Of a stretch of DNA of 64,000 nt, positions 1 through 9,289 are shown in pieces (within the stretch, counting starts at the first letter, position 1; the number at the start of each line of letters is the position of its first letter). This DNA is from Rhodospirillaceae bacterium (GTDB taxonomy: Bacteria > Pseudomonadota > Alphaproteobacteria > UBA6615). Both the position numbers and the translations under genes were made by a program. The notes below the pieces were generated by a model. The model worked only from the letters and a program-made list of their open reading frames with translations. It was not told the DNA's origin and searched no databases. Location of the stretch: the NCBI GenBank assembly GCA_002713365.1, contig PASR01000004.1, positions 1 through 64,000 of the forward strand. Direction: 5' to 3'.

Positions 1-53
1 GATATCTGTAAGTAACTTTGATGATGCACCGGGGTGATTCCACGCAGCTTCAT
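1..53 (-). CDS. possible 5' end of a gene cut by the window edge
   Basis: A minus-strand ATG at 53 opens a frame that runs without a stop to the window edge (17 codons, beginning MKLRGITPVHH). A GAGGT stretch lies just upstream of the ATG at ribosome-binding distance, and the 53 bases are richer in G+C than the non-coding DNA that follows. Too little is present to name a family. It may be chance, since 17 codons without a stop is weak evidence. Confidence 0.25.
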   Translation of the reverse strand, partial: MKLRGITPVHHQSYLQI

Positions 54-240
54 GGTGACCTCGTGATTGTATAAATAAATTTAAATGCAATTGGCGTTTT
101 AATTTCATTAGTATGCTTTTGAAGTAAAAATAAAACCTAATAATTATAATCTTATATAAATATATAGAATGTAACTAATGTCGAATTATGCTAATAAAAA
201 ACAAGAGATCATTATAAGGCGAATGAAATTTCTAAAAAAT

Positions 241-316
241 TGGTGGAGCAGAGCGGGATCGAACCGCCGACCCCCAACTTGCGAAGCTGGTGCTCTCCCA
301 ACTGAGCTACTGCCCC
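241..316 (-). tRNA. tRNA-Ala (anticodon CGC)
   Basis: The reverse strand folds into a full 76-base cloverleaf. It has a 7-bp acceptor stem with the G3-U70 wobble that identifies alanine tRNAs, a D arm with GCTC/GAGC, anticodon stem CCAGC/GTTGG around loop TTCGCAA, a T arm GGCGG-TTCGATC-CCGCT and an encoded CCA end. The anticodon at positions 34-36 reads CGC, for codon GCG. A run of T follows the CCA on the minus strand and may serve as terminator. Confidence 0.96.
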
Positions 317-544
317 ACACTATAATTATTTCAATAAAACTTTAAACTCATCATATCAAGGATGTTGGTATTTAGTTGTCAAGCAGAATAGATTGCATCT
401 TATTATGCATTATTAATAAGAATCAAAGAAAACTCTATTAATTTTACTATCTACATTACTAGACAGTAACACTAATACCCAGTTAATCTCCTCTTTACTA
501 TAGTATATTGATTGTAAAATTATAATTTAGGATAAAAATTTGCG

Positions 545-829
545 ATGCTTGCTATCTGGCAACTTCTATACACAATAATTAGCTACTATATTTTTGCTGT
601 AGTTGTTGCAGTTATACTGACGTGGCTGGTGCAATTTAGAGTGGTCAATACATCGAATCAGTTTGTGTATATGGTTTGTGACTTTCTCTTTCGTATTACT
701 GAACCTTTATTGAAGCGTATTAGGTCTATTGTTCCGGCAATTGGTGGAGTAGACCTTTCTCCACTTATTCTACTATTGGCTTTAGAGTTAGTCAGATCAT
801 TGATAAGAAATAATTTAATCTATGGATAG
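545..829 (+). CDS. YggT family membrane protein
   Basis: Small inner-membrane protein of 94 residues with two hydrophobic segments, at about residues 8-30 and 68-86. Between them is a conserved linker with the family pattern TEPLLKRIRSIVP..GG.DLSPLI, which identifies the YggT family (PF02325). Members are linked to membrane or cell-division homeostasis, but no reaction is known. In many proteobacteria yggT stands beside folD, often with a DUF167 gene between. Here folD follows after 200 bases and I see no DUF167 frame in the gap. An AGGA lies about 10 bases before the ATG. Confidence 0.88.
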   Translation: MLAIWQLLYTIISYYIFAVVVAVILTWLVQFRVVNTSNQFVYMVCDFLFRITEPLLKRIRSIVPAIGGVDLSPLILLLALELVRSLIRNNLIYG

Positions 830-1029
830 ATGATTTAGTTTATGCGGAAAATTCTAATATTTTAAAGGTTTTCTAAAAATCTAATATAAAGCCTATATCT
901 TAACCATTATTAATACCTGAATTAAGATAAGTGGATTAGTAGTAGATGGCTTGTTAATTGTCTCTGTACTAGATGCTTGACTTTATAGTTAAAGCATTGC
1001 GTGGCAAGTTTAGGGGGGAGAGGTTTTTT

Positions 1030-1971
1030 ATGAAAAATATGGAAGCCAGCTTAGTTGGTAAAATAATTGATGGTAAGGCCTTTGCAGAATCCTTCCGAGA
1101 GCGAATAGCTAGTGAGGTGAGTAATATTAAATCTGAAAAAGGATTAAAGCCTTCCCTTGCTGTGATCTTAGTTGGTAACGACCCGGCAAGTCATATATAT
1201 GTTCGGAATAAAGGTCTTGCAGCAAAAGAGGCTGGGATTATAGCAGTGGATCATCGTCTAGACGAGGAGACATCCCAAGAAGACTTATTACAGCTTATTG
1301 ATTGCTTAAATGATGATCCTCTGGTGCATGGTATTCTGGTTCAATTACCTCTACCCGATCAGATAAACCCAGCTGCAGTGATTGATCATATTGACCCGGC
1401 CAAAGATGTAGATGGTTTTCATGTAGTTAATACTGGCCGTTTAGTGACAGGCGAGATAAGCGATTCTAAAGCTGCATTGATACCGTGCACCCCTCTTGGA
1501 TGTATGATGTTATTGGAGGATAGGCTGGGAGATTTGTCTGGATTGGAGGCAGTAGTTCTAGGGCGATCAAATATAGTTGGCAAACCTATGTTACAATTGC
1601 TTACAATGGCGAATTGTACTGTAACTATAGCGCATTCCAGAACCAAGTCTTTAAAAGAAATATGTTGTAGGGCGGATATTTTAGTTTCTGCAGTCGGCCA
1701 GCCAGAGTTGGTGAAAGCTGATTGGATTAAGGCTGGCGCTACCGTTATAGATGTGGGAATTAACCGTGTATCCATACCTACTAGTGATAACCCTGAAAAA
1801 ATGGGTCTTGTGGGAGATGTAGATTTTAATGGTGCAATTGATGTTGTTGGCGCAATTACTCCAGTACCTGGTGGAGTTGGACCAATGACAATAGCCTGTC
1901 TTTTGGCAAACACTGTTACTGCCGCGTGCCGTCAGAGTAAAATTACCCCCCCCAAATGGAGGTCTAATTAA
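1030..1971 (+). CDS. folD: bifunctional methylenetetrahydrofolate dehydrogenase / methenyltetrahydrofolate cyclohydrolase
   Basis: Cytosolic one-carbon enzyme that interconverts 5,10-methylene-, 5,10-methenyl- and 10-formyl-tetrahydrofolate with NADP. Family signatures appear in order: ASHIYVRNK (catalytic Tyr and Lys), DVDGFH, PCTPLG, the NADP loop [11 protein letters not shown] and the C-terminal PGGVGPMTI. The ATG at 1030 gives 313 residues. It is preferred to the in-frame ATG at 973 because a very strong purine run (GGGGGGAGAGG, 1013-1023) sits just before it, and because FolD proteins normally begin about ten residues before the IIDGKA motif. A run of eight C near 1944-1951 lies in the last codons but does not break the frame. 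Confidence 0.96.
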   Translation: MKNMEASLVGKIIDGKAFAESFRERIASEVSNIKSEKGLKPSLAVILVGNDPASHIYVRNKGLAAKEAGIIAVDHRLDEETSQEDLLQLIDCLNDDPLVHGILVQLPLPDQINPAAVIDHIDPAKDVDGFHVVNTGRLVTGEISDSKAALIPCTPLGCMMLLEDRLGDLSGLEAVVLGRSNIVGKPMLQLLTMANCTVTIAHSRTKSLKEICCRADILVSAVGQPELVKADWIKAGATVIDVGINRVSIPTSDNPEKMGLVGDVDFNGAIDVVGAITPVPGGVGPMTIACLLANTVTAACRQSKITPPKWRSN

Positions 1972-1990
1972 TCCCTATAACTTTAGTAAA

Positions 1991-2290
1991 TTAGCTAACT
2001 TTTTTATAACGAATAACTCCCTTTGCTGCTCGGCTGTCTACAGGTTTTCCTTTACGCATTATTATTAGCTTCCCAGCACGTGAAAGAAAAAGTGCTTGTT
2101 GTTTTACCGAAGGTAAATATCTCCTCCATAGATCAGGAGGGTCTTTTGGGCGGCGGCGTTCATCAGCTACAAATTGAGCAAGTTGTTGTGGAGAAAATGA
2201 TTTATCTGCATCCTCTTTATTTAAGTGAACAAGAATAATTTTGGCAATAGGATCAATAGATAGATTTTCATCATTTATATTTTCAATCAT
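1991..2290 (-). CDS. DUF3253 domain protein
   Basis: Protein of 99 residues, convergent with folD. The sequence fits DUF3253 (PF11625): a helical N-terminal half, a central W-R-R-YLPSVKQQALFLSRAG segment resembling a winged-helix core, then the closing pattern MRKGKPVDSRAAKGVIRYKK, where the KGxPVDxxxxxGxIR motif is typical. No biochemical function is known for the family. A regulatory or nucleic-acid-binding role is only a guess from the basic, winged-helix-like layout. It lies about 75 bases downstream of argG on the same strand and could be co-transcribed with it. Confidence 0.8.
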   Translation of the reverse strand: MIENINDENLSIDPIAKIILVHLNKEDADKSFSPQQLAQFVADERRRPKDPPDLWRRYLPSVKQQALFLSRAGKLIIMRKGKPVDSRAAKGVIRYKKVS

Positions 2291-2364
2291 TGCAGTCCGA
2301 TCTAAAATAATCTGAATATTAAGTAAGAATATACAAATAATACTTTAAATATTATTCTAAATTT

Positions 2365-3579
2365 TTATTCTTGGTTGCTTAAGGCTTTTTTAAGACGCAG
2401 TCTTAGTGCCTGAAGTTTAATAAAGCCTTGCGCGTCCCTTTGGTCATAAACACTATCATCTTCAAAGGTGACATGATCTATTGAATACAAGCTATTTGGT
2501 GACTTTCTACCTACTACGTTTACATTTCCCTTATAAAGTTTTAGGCGTACTTTACCCGATACATTTTCTTGACTTTTATCAATCAAGGCTTGGAGCATTT
2601 CACGCTCCGGTGAAAACCAAAAACCGTTATAAACTAGCTTGGCGTATCTTGGCATTAGCTCGTCCTTGAGATGCATTGCTTCTCTGTCAAGGGTTATGGA
2701 CTCAATTCCACGGTGAGCTGCGTGAAGTATAGTACCTCCAGGTGTCTCATATATACCACGTGATTTCATTCCCACGAATCGGTTCTCGACAAGGTCCACC
2801 CGACCAATTCCATTCGACCCACCCAGTTCGTTAAGCTGGGTAAGTAATTCTGCAGGCGATAAGGGTTGACCGTTGATCCCAACTGCGTCGCCTTTTTCAA
2901 AATTGATTTCAATATAGGATGATTTGTCGGGGGCATCTTCCGGTGATAATGTCCTTGAGTATACTATCTCCTCAGGTTCACTCCACGGATCCTCAAGTGC
3001 TTTGCCTTCAGCAGAGATGTGTAAAAGATTGGCATCCACGGAAAATGGGGCCTCCCCTCTCTTATCTTTTGATATTGGAATCTGATGTGACTCGGCATAC
3101 TCAATTAATTTAGAACGAGATGTAAGGTCCCACTCACGCCATGGTGCTATAATGGTTATATCAGGGTTGAGCGAGTAATAACCTAGTTCAAATCGCACCT
3201 GATCATTGCCTTTTCCTGTTGCTCCGTGGGATACAGCATTTGCACCGGTTTTATATGCAATTTCTATTTGACGTTTAGCTATTAATGGCCGGGCTATTGA
3301 TGTTCCAAGTAGGTAAATACCTTCGTATAGAGCGTTTGCTCTAAACATTGGAAATACATAGTCTTTAACAAACTCTTCTCTCAAGTCTTCGATGAAAATC
3401 TCTTTTACCCCAAGCATTTCTGCTTTAGAACGTGCCGGCTCCACTTCTTCGCCTTGTCCAATATCAGCTGTAAAAGTTACTACTTCACATTTATATGTTT
3501 CTTGTAGCCACTTTAGAATAACCGATGTATCGAGACCTCCGGAATATGCTAAGACTATTTTTTCAACTTTAGTTTTCAT
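2365..3579 (-). CDS. argG: argininosuccinate synthase
   Basis: Ligates citrulline and aspartate with ATP to argininosuccinate, the penultimate step of arginine synthesis. The protein has 404 residues, the normal length for the family. The PP-loop AYSGGLDTS is at residues 11-19 and the substrate-binding segment [15 protein letters not shown] at about 115-130. The [14 protein letters not shown]-like and [12 protein letters not shown]-like blocks are all present (here with small local variations). The ATG is the only sensible start, since the family begins 8-12 residues before the PP-loop. It stands alone among arginine genes in this window. Confidence 0.97.
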   Translation of the reverse strand: MKTKVEKIVLAYSGGLDTSVILKWLQETYKCEVVTFTADIGQGEEVEPARSKAEMLGVKEIFIEDLREEFVKDYVFPMFRANALYEGIYLLGTSIARPLIAKRQIEIAYKTGANAVSHGATGKGNDQVRFELGYYSLNPDITIIAPWREWDLTSRSKLIEYAESHQIPISKDKRGEAPFSVDANLLHISAEGKALEDPWSEPEEIVYSRTLSPEDAPDKSSYIEINFEKGDAVGINGQPLSPAELLTQLNELGGSNGIGRVDLVENRFVGMKSRGIYETPGGTILHAAHRGIESITLDREAMHLKDELMPRYAKLVYNGFWFSPEREMLQALIDKSQENVSGKVRLKLYKGNVNVVGRKSPNSLYSIDHVTFEDDSVYDQRDAQGFIKLQALRLRLKKALSNQE

Positions 3580-3662
3580 AATAATTTCACGATTTTAATT
3601 TATACGGCGAGTATAGTACTAGAAATTTGTTAGGCAAGCGTAACGTAATTTATAGAGTTCAA

Positions 3663-4799
3663 TTAAATATACTTAGAATTCGTTTTTTTCTCTCGCTCAC
3701 TATCTGACTTTAATTGGCCGCAAGCAGCCATAATATCTTCACCTCGCGGTGTACGTACTGGTGAAGGGTAGCCGGCGTTTCTAACAATTTCCGCGAAACT
3801 CTCTATAGTTTGGTTATTTGAGCGCTCGTAGGGAGAGCCAGGCCAGGGATTAAATGGTATTAAATTAACTTTTGCTGGTATACCCGAGATGAGGCGCACA
3901 AGTTCTCGAGCATCTGCAAGGCTATCATTTATATTTTTCAGCATCACGTATTCGAATGTAATTCGACGAGAATTACGTACGCCAGGGTATTCTCTGCAAG
4001 CAGAAAGCAACTCAGCTAAAGGATATTTGCGGTTAATGGGTACAATTTCATTACGCAACTCATCTCTAACTGCATGTAATGAAACTGCAAGTCCAACTCC
4101 AAGTTCTTCTCCACATTTCCTAATTAAAGGCACAACACCTGCTGTAGATAAAGTAATGCGGCGCCGGGAAATAGCTATTCCCTCCCCATCCATAATGATC
4201 TTTAAAGCGTCAGCTACATTATCATAATTATACAGAGGCTCTCCCATCCCCATCATAACAATGTTTGAAAGTTTACGTTCATAAATGCTCGGTTTATCAG
4301 CGGTAGGCCATTCACTAAGGTGATCACGAGCAACCATAATTTGTTCAACAATTTCCATCGGACTAAGGTTTCTTACTAATCTTTGTGTTCCTGTATGACA
4401 AAACTTACAGTTTAAAGTACAGCCGATTTGGCTAGAAACGCATAAGGTGCCTCGGTCATCTTCGGGAATGTGAACTGTTTCGATTTCATTGCCATCGGAC
4501 AGCTTTATTAACCATTTATGTGTTCCATCAATTGACTCTAGGTTTCGAGATATTATGGGTCTGGATATTTTGAAACGATTGCCCAGTTTACTGCGAAGTG
4601 ACTTCGTCATATTAGTCATTTCATTAAAGTCAGTAACACCACGATTATAAACCCACTGGAAAAGCTGACTGGCGCGATATCTAGGTTCCCCTATTTCCAT
4701 TAAAGCCAATTCCATTTCCTTGCGACCCATACCTATAAGGTTGGGGCGTTGATCGATTGCAAATTCCTTTACATCTGATGTGTTGTTTTTAAAAGGCAT
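3663..4799 (-). CDS. rlmN: dual-specificity 23S rRNA A2503 / tRNA A37 C2-methyltransferase
   Basis: Radical SAM methyltransferase of 378 residues that methylates C2 of A2503 in 23S rRNA and A37 in some tRNAs. The 4Fe-4S motif CxxxCxxC is at C127, C131 and C134. The two further catalytic cysteines of RlmN are also visible: C120 in [11 protein letters not shown], and C360 in the C-terminal [11 protein letters not shown]. The presence of both separates this protein from plain radical SAM relatives. SAM-binding GMGEPL is also present. It is monocistronic as far as can be seen, 83 bases downstream of argG on the same strand. Confidence 0.97.
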   Translation of the reverse strand: MPFKNNTSDVKEFAIDQRPNLIGMGRKEMELALMEIGEPRYRASQLFQWVYNRGVTDFNEMTNMTKSLRSKLGNRFKISRPIISRNLESIDGTHKWLIKLSDGNEIETVHIPEDDRGTLCVSSQIGCTLNCKFCHTGTQRLVRNLSPMEIVEQIMVARDHLSEWPTADKPSIYERKLSNIVMMGMGEPLYNYDNVADALKIIMDGEGIAISRRRITLSTAGVVPLIRKCGEELGVGLAVSLHAVRDELRNEIVPINRKYPLAELLSACREYPGVRNSRRITFEYVMLKNINDSLADARELVRLISGIPAKVNLIPFNPWPGSPYERSNNQTIESFAEIVRNAGYPSPVRTPRGEDIMAACGQLKSDSEREKKTNSKYI

Positions 4800-4863
4800 A
4801 ACTACTGAGATAAGCTGCCTGAATGATTATGGCAACAGCTATAAAGGGAATTTAAATAAATTT

Positions 4864-5412
4864 TTAAGAACGTTTACAAGCCTTATTTATAGCTCGATGG
4901 GCAGCTGTAACACCTTTTAAAGAATATTTATCTGTGGTGGGATTATTTCTACTGGATATACCTTTTACCATTAACTTCATGCCTTTACGCATTGCTTTGA
5001 CTATTTGGGTGTCGTCATCTCCTGGATAAGTCCATGCATTTTTCTTATCTGTAAATAGTGTCCAGGTGTTTTTGCCAACTTGAATTTTAACGTTGGATTG
5101 TTTTCCATTTTTATCTTTTTTATAGGTGTATCCAGCATCTACTTGAACTACATCAAATTCTTTTTTTGCTGGTCTGTGCCAAACCATTAGGAATATATCC
5201 CCTCTTCTTGACCGGAGGCTAGCTTCTTTTGGTTTTGATACAATGTAGCAAAAACGTTCGTTATTATCACTACGAATATAGGCCTTCCAATCACCAAATT
5301 GGCCTATCTCCTTAATTTCCTGAGCGTCAACTGGAATATCTGAAAGTATTATGGTGGGTGCAATAACAACCGAAGCCATTATTACAGAACGTATTAATTT
5401 ATTTATAATCAT
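4864..5412 (-). CDS. invasion-associated locus B (IalB) family secreted protein
   Basis: Protein of 182 residues with an N-terminal hydrophobic segment ending near a VDAQE site, which looks like a cleaved signal peptide for export to the periplasm. The mature part has the IalB (PF06776) pattern: a FGDWKAYI start, RFCYIVSKPKEA with a conserved Cys, a MVWHRPAKKEFDVVQVDAGY core, and a second Cys near the C terminus (NKACKRS) that could pair with the first. The ATG at 5412 was chosen over an in-frame TTG 21 bases upstream. IalB proteins are common in alphaproteobacteria; the role in free-living species is unknown. Confidence 0.82.
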   Translation of the reverse strand: MIINKLIRSVIMASVVIAPTIILSDIPVDAQEIKEIGQFGDWKAYIRSDNNERFCYIVSKPKEASLRSRRGDIFLMVWHRPAKKEFDVVQVDAGYTYKKDKNGKQSNVKIQVGKNTWTLFTDKKNAWTYPGDDDTQIVKAMRKGMKLMVKGISSRNNPTTDKYSLKGVTAAHRAINKACKRS

Positions 5413-5506
5413 AGATTTTATTATCAAAACCAAGCGAGTCTTGCCAAGAGGGGTGGAAATAAAATCATTTAATATAAAATGATTGAAAATTATGTGTATT
5501 ATAATA

Positions 5507-6046
5507 TTAGCGATTATTTCTTATAATGGGCTCCCCAAACTTATGTTCTTCTAGAACTTCTGTAGGCCCTCCTGTGCCTACCGGTCGATCTGCAAATCTG
5601 CTCATAGTTATTTTTCGGTCATACATAATAATGGCGGCAGCTATTCCAACATTTACACAAAACTTTGTAGGAATTTGTACTACATATTTACAATATGTCA
5701 TCAATTTTGGTGATAAACTTCCTCTTTCGGGTCCTAATACATAGGCACACTGCATTGGATGACGAAAGCTTGGTAGATTGATTGCTTCATCAACTAGTTC
5801 AACCCCCACTAATTCGCAATTATTTGGTAGGCTTAGGCTTTCTACATCTGAAAACTCATATAAAGGTAATTGTTCTGGGGTATCAGAGGTATCAGATTTG
5901 CTAATTTCAGTTTTATTATAAATTGCACCGATGGTGAACACAAAGCTCGCGTCAAATGCATGTGCTGAACGAAGTATTGATCCTACGTTCATTGCTTTCG
6001 AGATACCCTCGACACCAATTCCAAAATAACCACGAGTATTTGCCAT
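5507..6046 (-). CDS. SpoU (TrmH) family RNA 2'-O-methyltransferase
   Basis: SPOUT-fold methyltransferase of 179 residues. The three SpoU motifs are present: NVGSILRSAHAF (motif 1, about residues 20-31), YVLGPERGSLSP (motif 2), and CVNVGIAAAIIMYDR (motif 3, closing the SAM-binding knot). It lacks the N-terminal substrate-binding domain of RlmB-type enzymes, so it is a short TrmL/TrmH-like member. The exact target (tRNA or rRNA ribose) cannot be read from the sequence. The ATG at 6046 is preferred to the upstream in-frame GTG at 6079 because the family begins a few residues before motif 1. Confidence 0.87.
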   Translation of the reverse strand: MANTRGYFGIGVEGISKAMNVGSILRSAHAFDASFVFTIGAIYNKTEISKSDTSDTPEQLPLYEFSDVESLSLPNNCELVGVELVDEAINLPSFRHPMQCAYVLGPERGSLSPKLMTYCKYVVQIPTKFCVNVGIAAAIIMYDRKITMSRFADRPVGTGGPTEVLEEHKFGEPIIRNNR

Positions 6047-6123
6047 TATGATCTTCAAGCTTGCACGTGCGGAGGGCACAAGGCAAGGTTAATAATATTA
6101 ATAAAAAGAATAAAGGTTAAAAA

Positions 6124-7104
6124 ATGAAAGCTATTTTATGCAAGGACTGGGGGGACCCTGATACATTAGTTTTAGGCGATGTTACTTCACCCTCTCCTGG
6201 CCCTGGTGAGGTTAAAGTACGGTTACGTGCTGCAGGGGTTAACTATGCCGATATAGTTTTGATTAGGGGGCAATATCAAGAAAAGCCATCACTTCCATTT
6301 TCTCCAGGTCTTGAAGGGGCTGGAGAAATCATGAGCGTAGGAGAGGGAGTAACCACTTTTTCCCCAGGTGATAGTGTGATGGCTGTTACAGGTAATGGAG
6401 CATTTGCTGAGGAGGTGGTCGCTTCCGTAAATAGTGTTTTTCCTATTCCTGTAGGAATGGACTATACTACGGCTGCTGGGTTTCCTGTTGCTTATGGCAC
6501 CTCCCATATAGCTCTGACTGACCGTGCTGACATCAAAAAAGGACAGACTTTGTTGGTCTTAGGAGCTGCAGGAGGAGTGGGGTTAACTGCTGTTGAATGT
6601 GGAAAGGCTCTGGGAGCTAATGTGATAGCTGCTGCATCTACAAAAGAAAAACTAGAGATTGCTAAGAAACACGGGGCACATCATTTGATAAATTATGTAG
6701 ATGAGGATTTGCGTGCTTCAGTACGAAAGATTACTGAAGGACGCGGAGTGGATATAGTCTACGATCCTGTTGGAGGAGAATTATCAAAAATTGCGATGCG
6801 TTCAATGAATCCGCTAGGCCGGCTGCTTATTATCGGGTTTGCTGCTGGGGATATCCCAAATTTTCCAGCTAACTATCTGTTGGTAAAAAATATAAGTGTA
6901 GTTGGAGTTTATTGGGGTTGGTATAGAACTAACCGTCCTGAAATTTTTAAAAAATCATTCGAAAATCTTGCTGTATGGTATGCTAAAGGTCACCTTAAAC
7001 CTCATATTTCTGAGGTTTTTCCTCTTGAACAAGTTCCAAAAGCGCTAGGGTTATTAGAAAGCCGTCAAGCAACGGGACGGATTGTTATTGATATTGATGG
7101 TTAG
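6124..7104 (+). CDS. NADPH:quinone oxidoreductase, zinc-independent MDR family
   Basis: Medium-chain reductase of 326 residues. The N-terminal GroES-like catalytic domain has GVNYADIVLIRGQYQ and PFSPGLEGAGEI, without the zinc-ligand cysteines of alcohol dehydrogenases. The Rossmann domain follows with LGAAGGVGLTAVECGKALGA at about residues 143-162. This pattern is that of the quinone oxidoreductase / 2-haloacrylate reductase group, which reduces quinones or activated double bonds with NADPH. The exact substrate is unknown. It is followed after 8 bases by a methyltransferase on the same strand, so the two are likely co-transcribed. Confidence 0.9.
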   Translation: MKAILCKDWGDPDTLVLGDVTSPSPGPGEVKVRLRAAGVNYADIVLIRGQYQEKPSLPFSPGLEGAGEIMSVGEGVTTFSPGDSVMAVTGNGAFAEEVVASVNSVFPIPVGMDYTTAAGFPVAYGTSHIALTDRADIKKGQTLLVLGAAGGVGLTAVECGKALGANVIAAASTKEKLEIAKKHGAHHLINYVDEDLRASVRKITEGRGVDIVYDPVGGELSKIAMRSMNPLGRLLIIGFAAGDIPNFPANYLLVKNISVVGVYWGWYRTNRPEIFKKSFENLAVWYAKGHLKPHISEVFPLEQVPKALGLLESRQATGRIVIDIDG

Positions 7105-7112
7105 TGATATAG

Positions 7113-8375
7113 ATGAAAGCAATAAACATTGATGATCAAATGGTTGTAAATCAGTATGAGAACTACCCTTATCCTGAACGCAAACCTGGAGATGAAAAAA
7201 AACGATTGATAACTGGGTCACCAAGTAACTTGGCTGAGGTTAACCATTATGTGTTTGGGGGGCGAAGAGACTTATCAAAACCTTTATCTGTATTAGTTGC
7301 TGGGGGAGGGACAGGCGATGCAGCTATCCTTATGGCCCAACAAATGACTGACTTGGGGGTTCCTGGGGAGGTAGTACATTTGGACCAAAGTGTTTCTAGC
7401 CAAACGATTGCTGAAGAACGCGCGAAGGTGAGAGGGTTAGAAAACATTCGCTTTGTAAAAGGTTCATTATTGGATGTATCAAAAATTGCACCTGGTCCAT
7501 GGGATTACATTGACTGTTGTGGTGTATTACACCACTTGCATGACCCGAACGCAGGCCTTTCTTCTCTGACGGAAGTTTTAGCGACTGATGGAGGGCTTGG
7601 CTTAATGGTTTATGGCGAGTTGGGGCGCATTGGAGTCTATCATGTTCAAGAGATGATGCGAAAGTTAGCTCCTACTGGTCAAATTGATGACTCAGAGCGT
7701 ATTTCTATTGTGAAACGGTTAATAGCTAGCTTGCCATCAACCGCTTGGTTCAACCGTAACACGCATATGGAGGATCATAAAAATGGAGGAGATGCAGGCA
7801 TTTTTGATCTATTTTTGCACGCTCGTGATAAGCCTTATAGAGTTAACGATGTAGTGGAAATGGTTAAGAATGCAAATCTTCGTTTGGTGTCGTTTATAGA
7901 GCCATATAGATACGACCCGCTTTTATTTGTTCGTGACCCAAAGTTAAAAAAAGTTATAAGCGAACTTGATAATATTGAGAGAGCCATTTTTGCCGAGGCT
8001 TATTTAGGAAATTTAAAGAAGCATGTATTTTATGCAGTAAATAAAACTAATAGCATTAATCCTCCAACAACTACATCAGCTAATGTTATTCCACTACTTG
8101 TAAACCAAAAACCCGAAGAAATCGCAAAACAAATACCGGCGGGTGGAAATATTTCTGTAGTATCTGACGGACATAAAATTGATATGTATGTGCCTTCACT
8201 CTCAAAAGCTATTGTCACATTGTGCGATGGTAAAAAGGATTTAAATACAATACATAAAGTTATAAGAGAAAAAAGAAAAGATTTAGATTATGAAGAATTT
8301 ATGGATCACTTTAACCGTTTTTATGCAGTGATGAATTCAATTAACAGAATGGTTTTGCGAATACCAAGTATGTAG
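7113..8375 (+). CDS. class I SAM-dependent methyltransferase with extra C-terminal domain
   Basis: Protein of 420 residues. An N-terminal YENYPYPERKPGD segment precedes a Rossmann methyltransferase domain with SAM motif I VLVAGGGTGDAAI at about residues 60-72, an acidic residue after the second strand (VHLDQ), and DYIDCCGVLHHLHDP as the motif IV region. From about residue 290 a further 130-residue domain ends in a segment resembling small winged-helix modules (DLNTIHKVIREKRK..). Proteins of this shape occur widely in marine bacteria; the substrate is not known. Spacing of 8 bases to the upstream oxidoreductase suggests an operon. Confidence 0.82.
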   Translation: MKAINIDDQMVVNQYENYPYPERKPGDEKKRLITGSPSNLAEVNHYVFGGRRDLSKPLSVLVAGGGTGDAAILMAQQMTDLGVPGEVVHLDQSVSSQTIAEERAKVRGLENIRFVKGSLLDVSKIAPGPWDYIDCCGVLHHLHDPNAGLSSLTEVLATDGGLGLMVYGELGRIGVYHVQEMMRKLAPTGQIDDSERISIVKRLIASLPSTAWFNRNTHMEDHKNGGDAGIFDLFLHARDKPYRVNDVVEMVKNANLRLVSFIEPYRYDPLLFVRDPKLKKVISELDNIERAIFAEAYLGNLKKHVFYAVNKTNSINPPTTTSANVIPLLVNQKPEEIAKQIPAGGNISVVSDGHKIDMYVPSLSKAIVTLCDGKKDLNTIHKVIREKRKDLDYEEFMDHFNRFYAVMNSINRMVLRIPSM

Positions 8376-8379
8376 ATTC

Positions 8380-9282
8380 TTAATAAGAAATTGGTTTTCG
8401 GTCTATTGCTAATAACATTCCTAATGTTGTGATAATAAGCCCTATCCATTCAAGCTTCGTGGGAATCTCATTCAGGATAAACATAGCAAATATTACGGCT
8501 AAGGCTGGAGAGGCAGAAAGAAATACTGCTATCGTTGTGGGACCAACTGATTTTGTGGCCTTAGTTAAAAGGATAACTACCAAAACGCTTGCAATTGCTC
8601 CTTGGAATATTGCTTGTAAAGCAATTTCTGGCCATGGAGGAAAGTTATTTTCAAAAAGTAGATCTGATGGCAGGAAAACCACCCATATTGGCAGGTATAT
8701 AGCTGCGCTGATTACTGGAACAACAACTATCGTCTGTTTTATCTCGGGCTGCCATTTTCTTAAAGTAGTCAAATAAAGGGCGAAAATTGCCCCTGCTAAT
8801 AAAAGTAATAAATCGCCAAACCATATTGAGGCAATGTTAGCTTGAGCAATGCTTTCACTGGCTATTAATATACAACCAATTACTAGGGCCGCTATTGCAA
8901 AAATTCTTTTATGACTTAGTTTTTCTTTTAGCAAAAATAAACCAAATATTGCAGTGAATATTGGTAATGACCCATTGGTAAATATCCCGGCATGAGCGAC
9001 TGGAGCAATGGCCATGCCTGTGAAAGATGCCAAAGCAAATGGAGCTCCAGCACCTATAGAGATTATAAAACCTCGATATAAAGATAACCCGCTAAAACCA
9101 TATTTGAACATAATTGGCAATACTATTAGACTACCAATACCAACTCTGAGTGCGGTTACATCATAAGCTGTCATCGATTGAGTAACACCAAACCGTGATG
9201 TAACAATCCATGCCCCCCATATAAAAGGAACAGCAAGTCCACAAAAAATTCCTATCATGTAATTTGGACTTCTTGCAGTCAT
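8380..9282 (-). CDS. EamA/DMT family transporter
   Basis: Integral membrane protein of 300 residues with about ten hydrophobic segments arranged as two EamA (PF00892) repeats, each of five helices, as in drug/metabolite exporters such as RhaT or YdcZ relatives. Typical helix-boundary motifs are visible (AFPLALAS-like, NEIPTKLEWIGLIITTLGM near the end). Only 7 bases separate it from the upstream EamA gene on the same strand, and the two proteins are clearly related, so this is a tandem paralogous pair in one transcript. The substrate is unknown. The gene is convergent with the methyltransferase upstream. Confidence 0.88.
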   Translation of the reverse strand: MTARSPNYMIGIFCGLAVPFIWGAWIVTSRFGVTQSMTAYDVTALRVGIGSLIVLPIMFKYGFSGLSLYRGFIISIGAGAPFALASFTGMAIAPVAHAGIFTNGSLPIFTAIFGLFLLKEKLSHKRIFAIAALVIGCILIASESIAQANIASIWFGDLLLLLAGAIFALYLTTLRKWQPEIKQTIVVVPVISAAIYLPIWVVFLPSDLLFENNFPPWPEIALQAIFQGAIASVLVVILLTKATKSVGPTTIAVFLSASPALAVIFAMFILNEIPTKLEWIGLIITTLGMLLAIDRKPISY

Positions 9283-9289
9283 TATCTAG

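Noticed and set aside
2336-2356. AATAATA / TATTATT hairpin between argG and the DUF3253 gene
   Set aside because: All A-T stem with no T-tract behind it; in such AT-rich DNA it is expected by chance.
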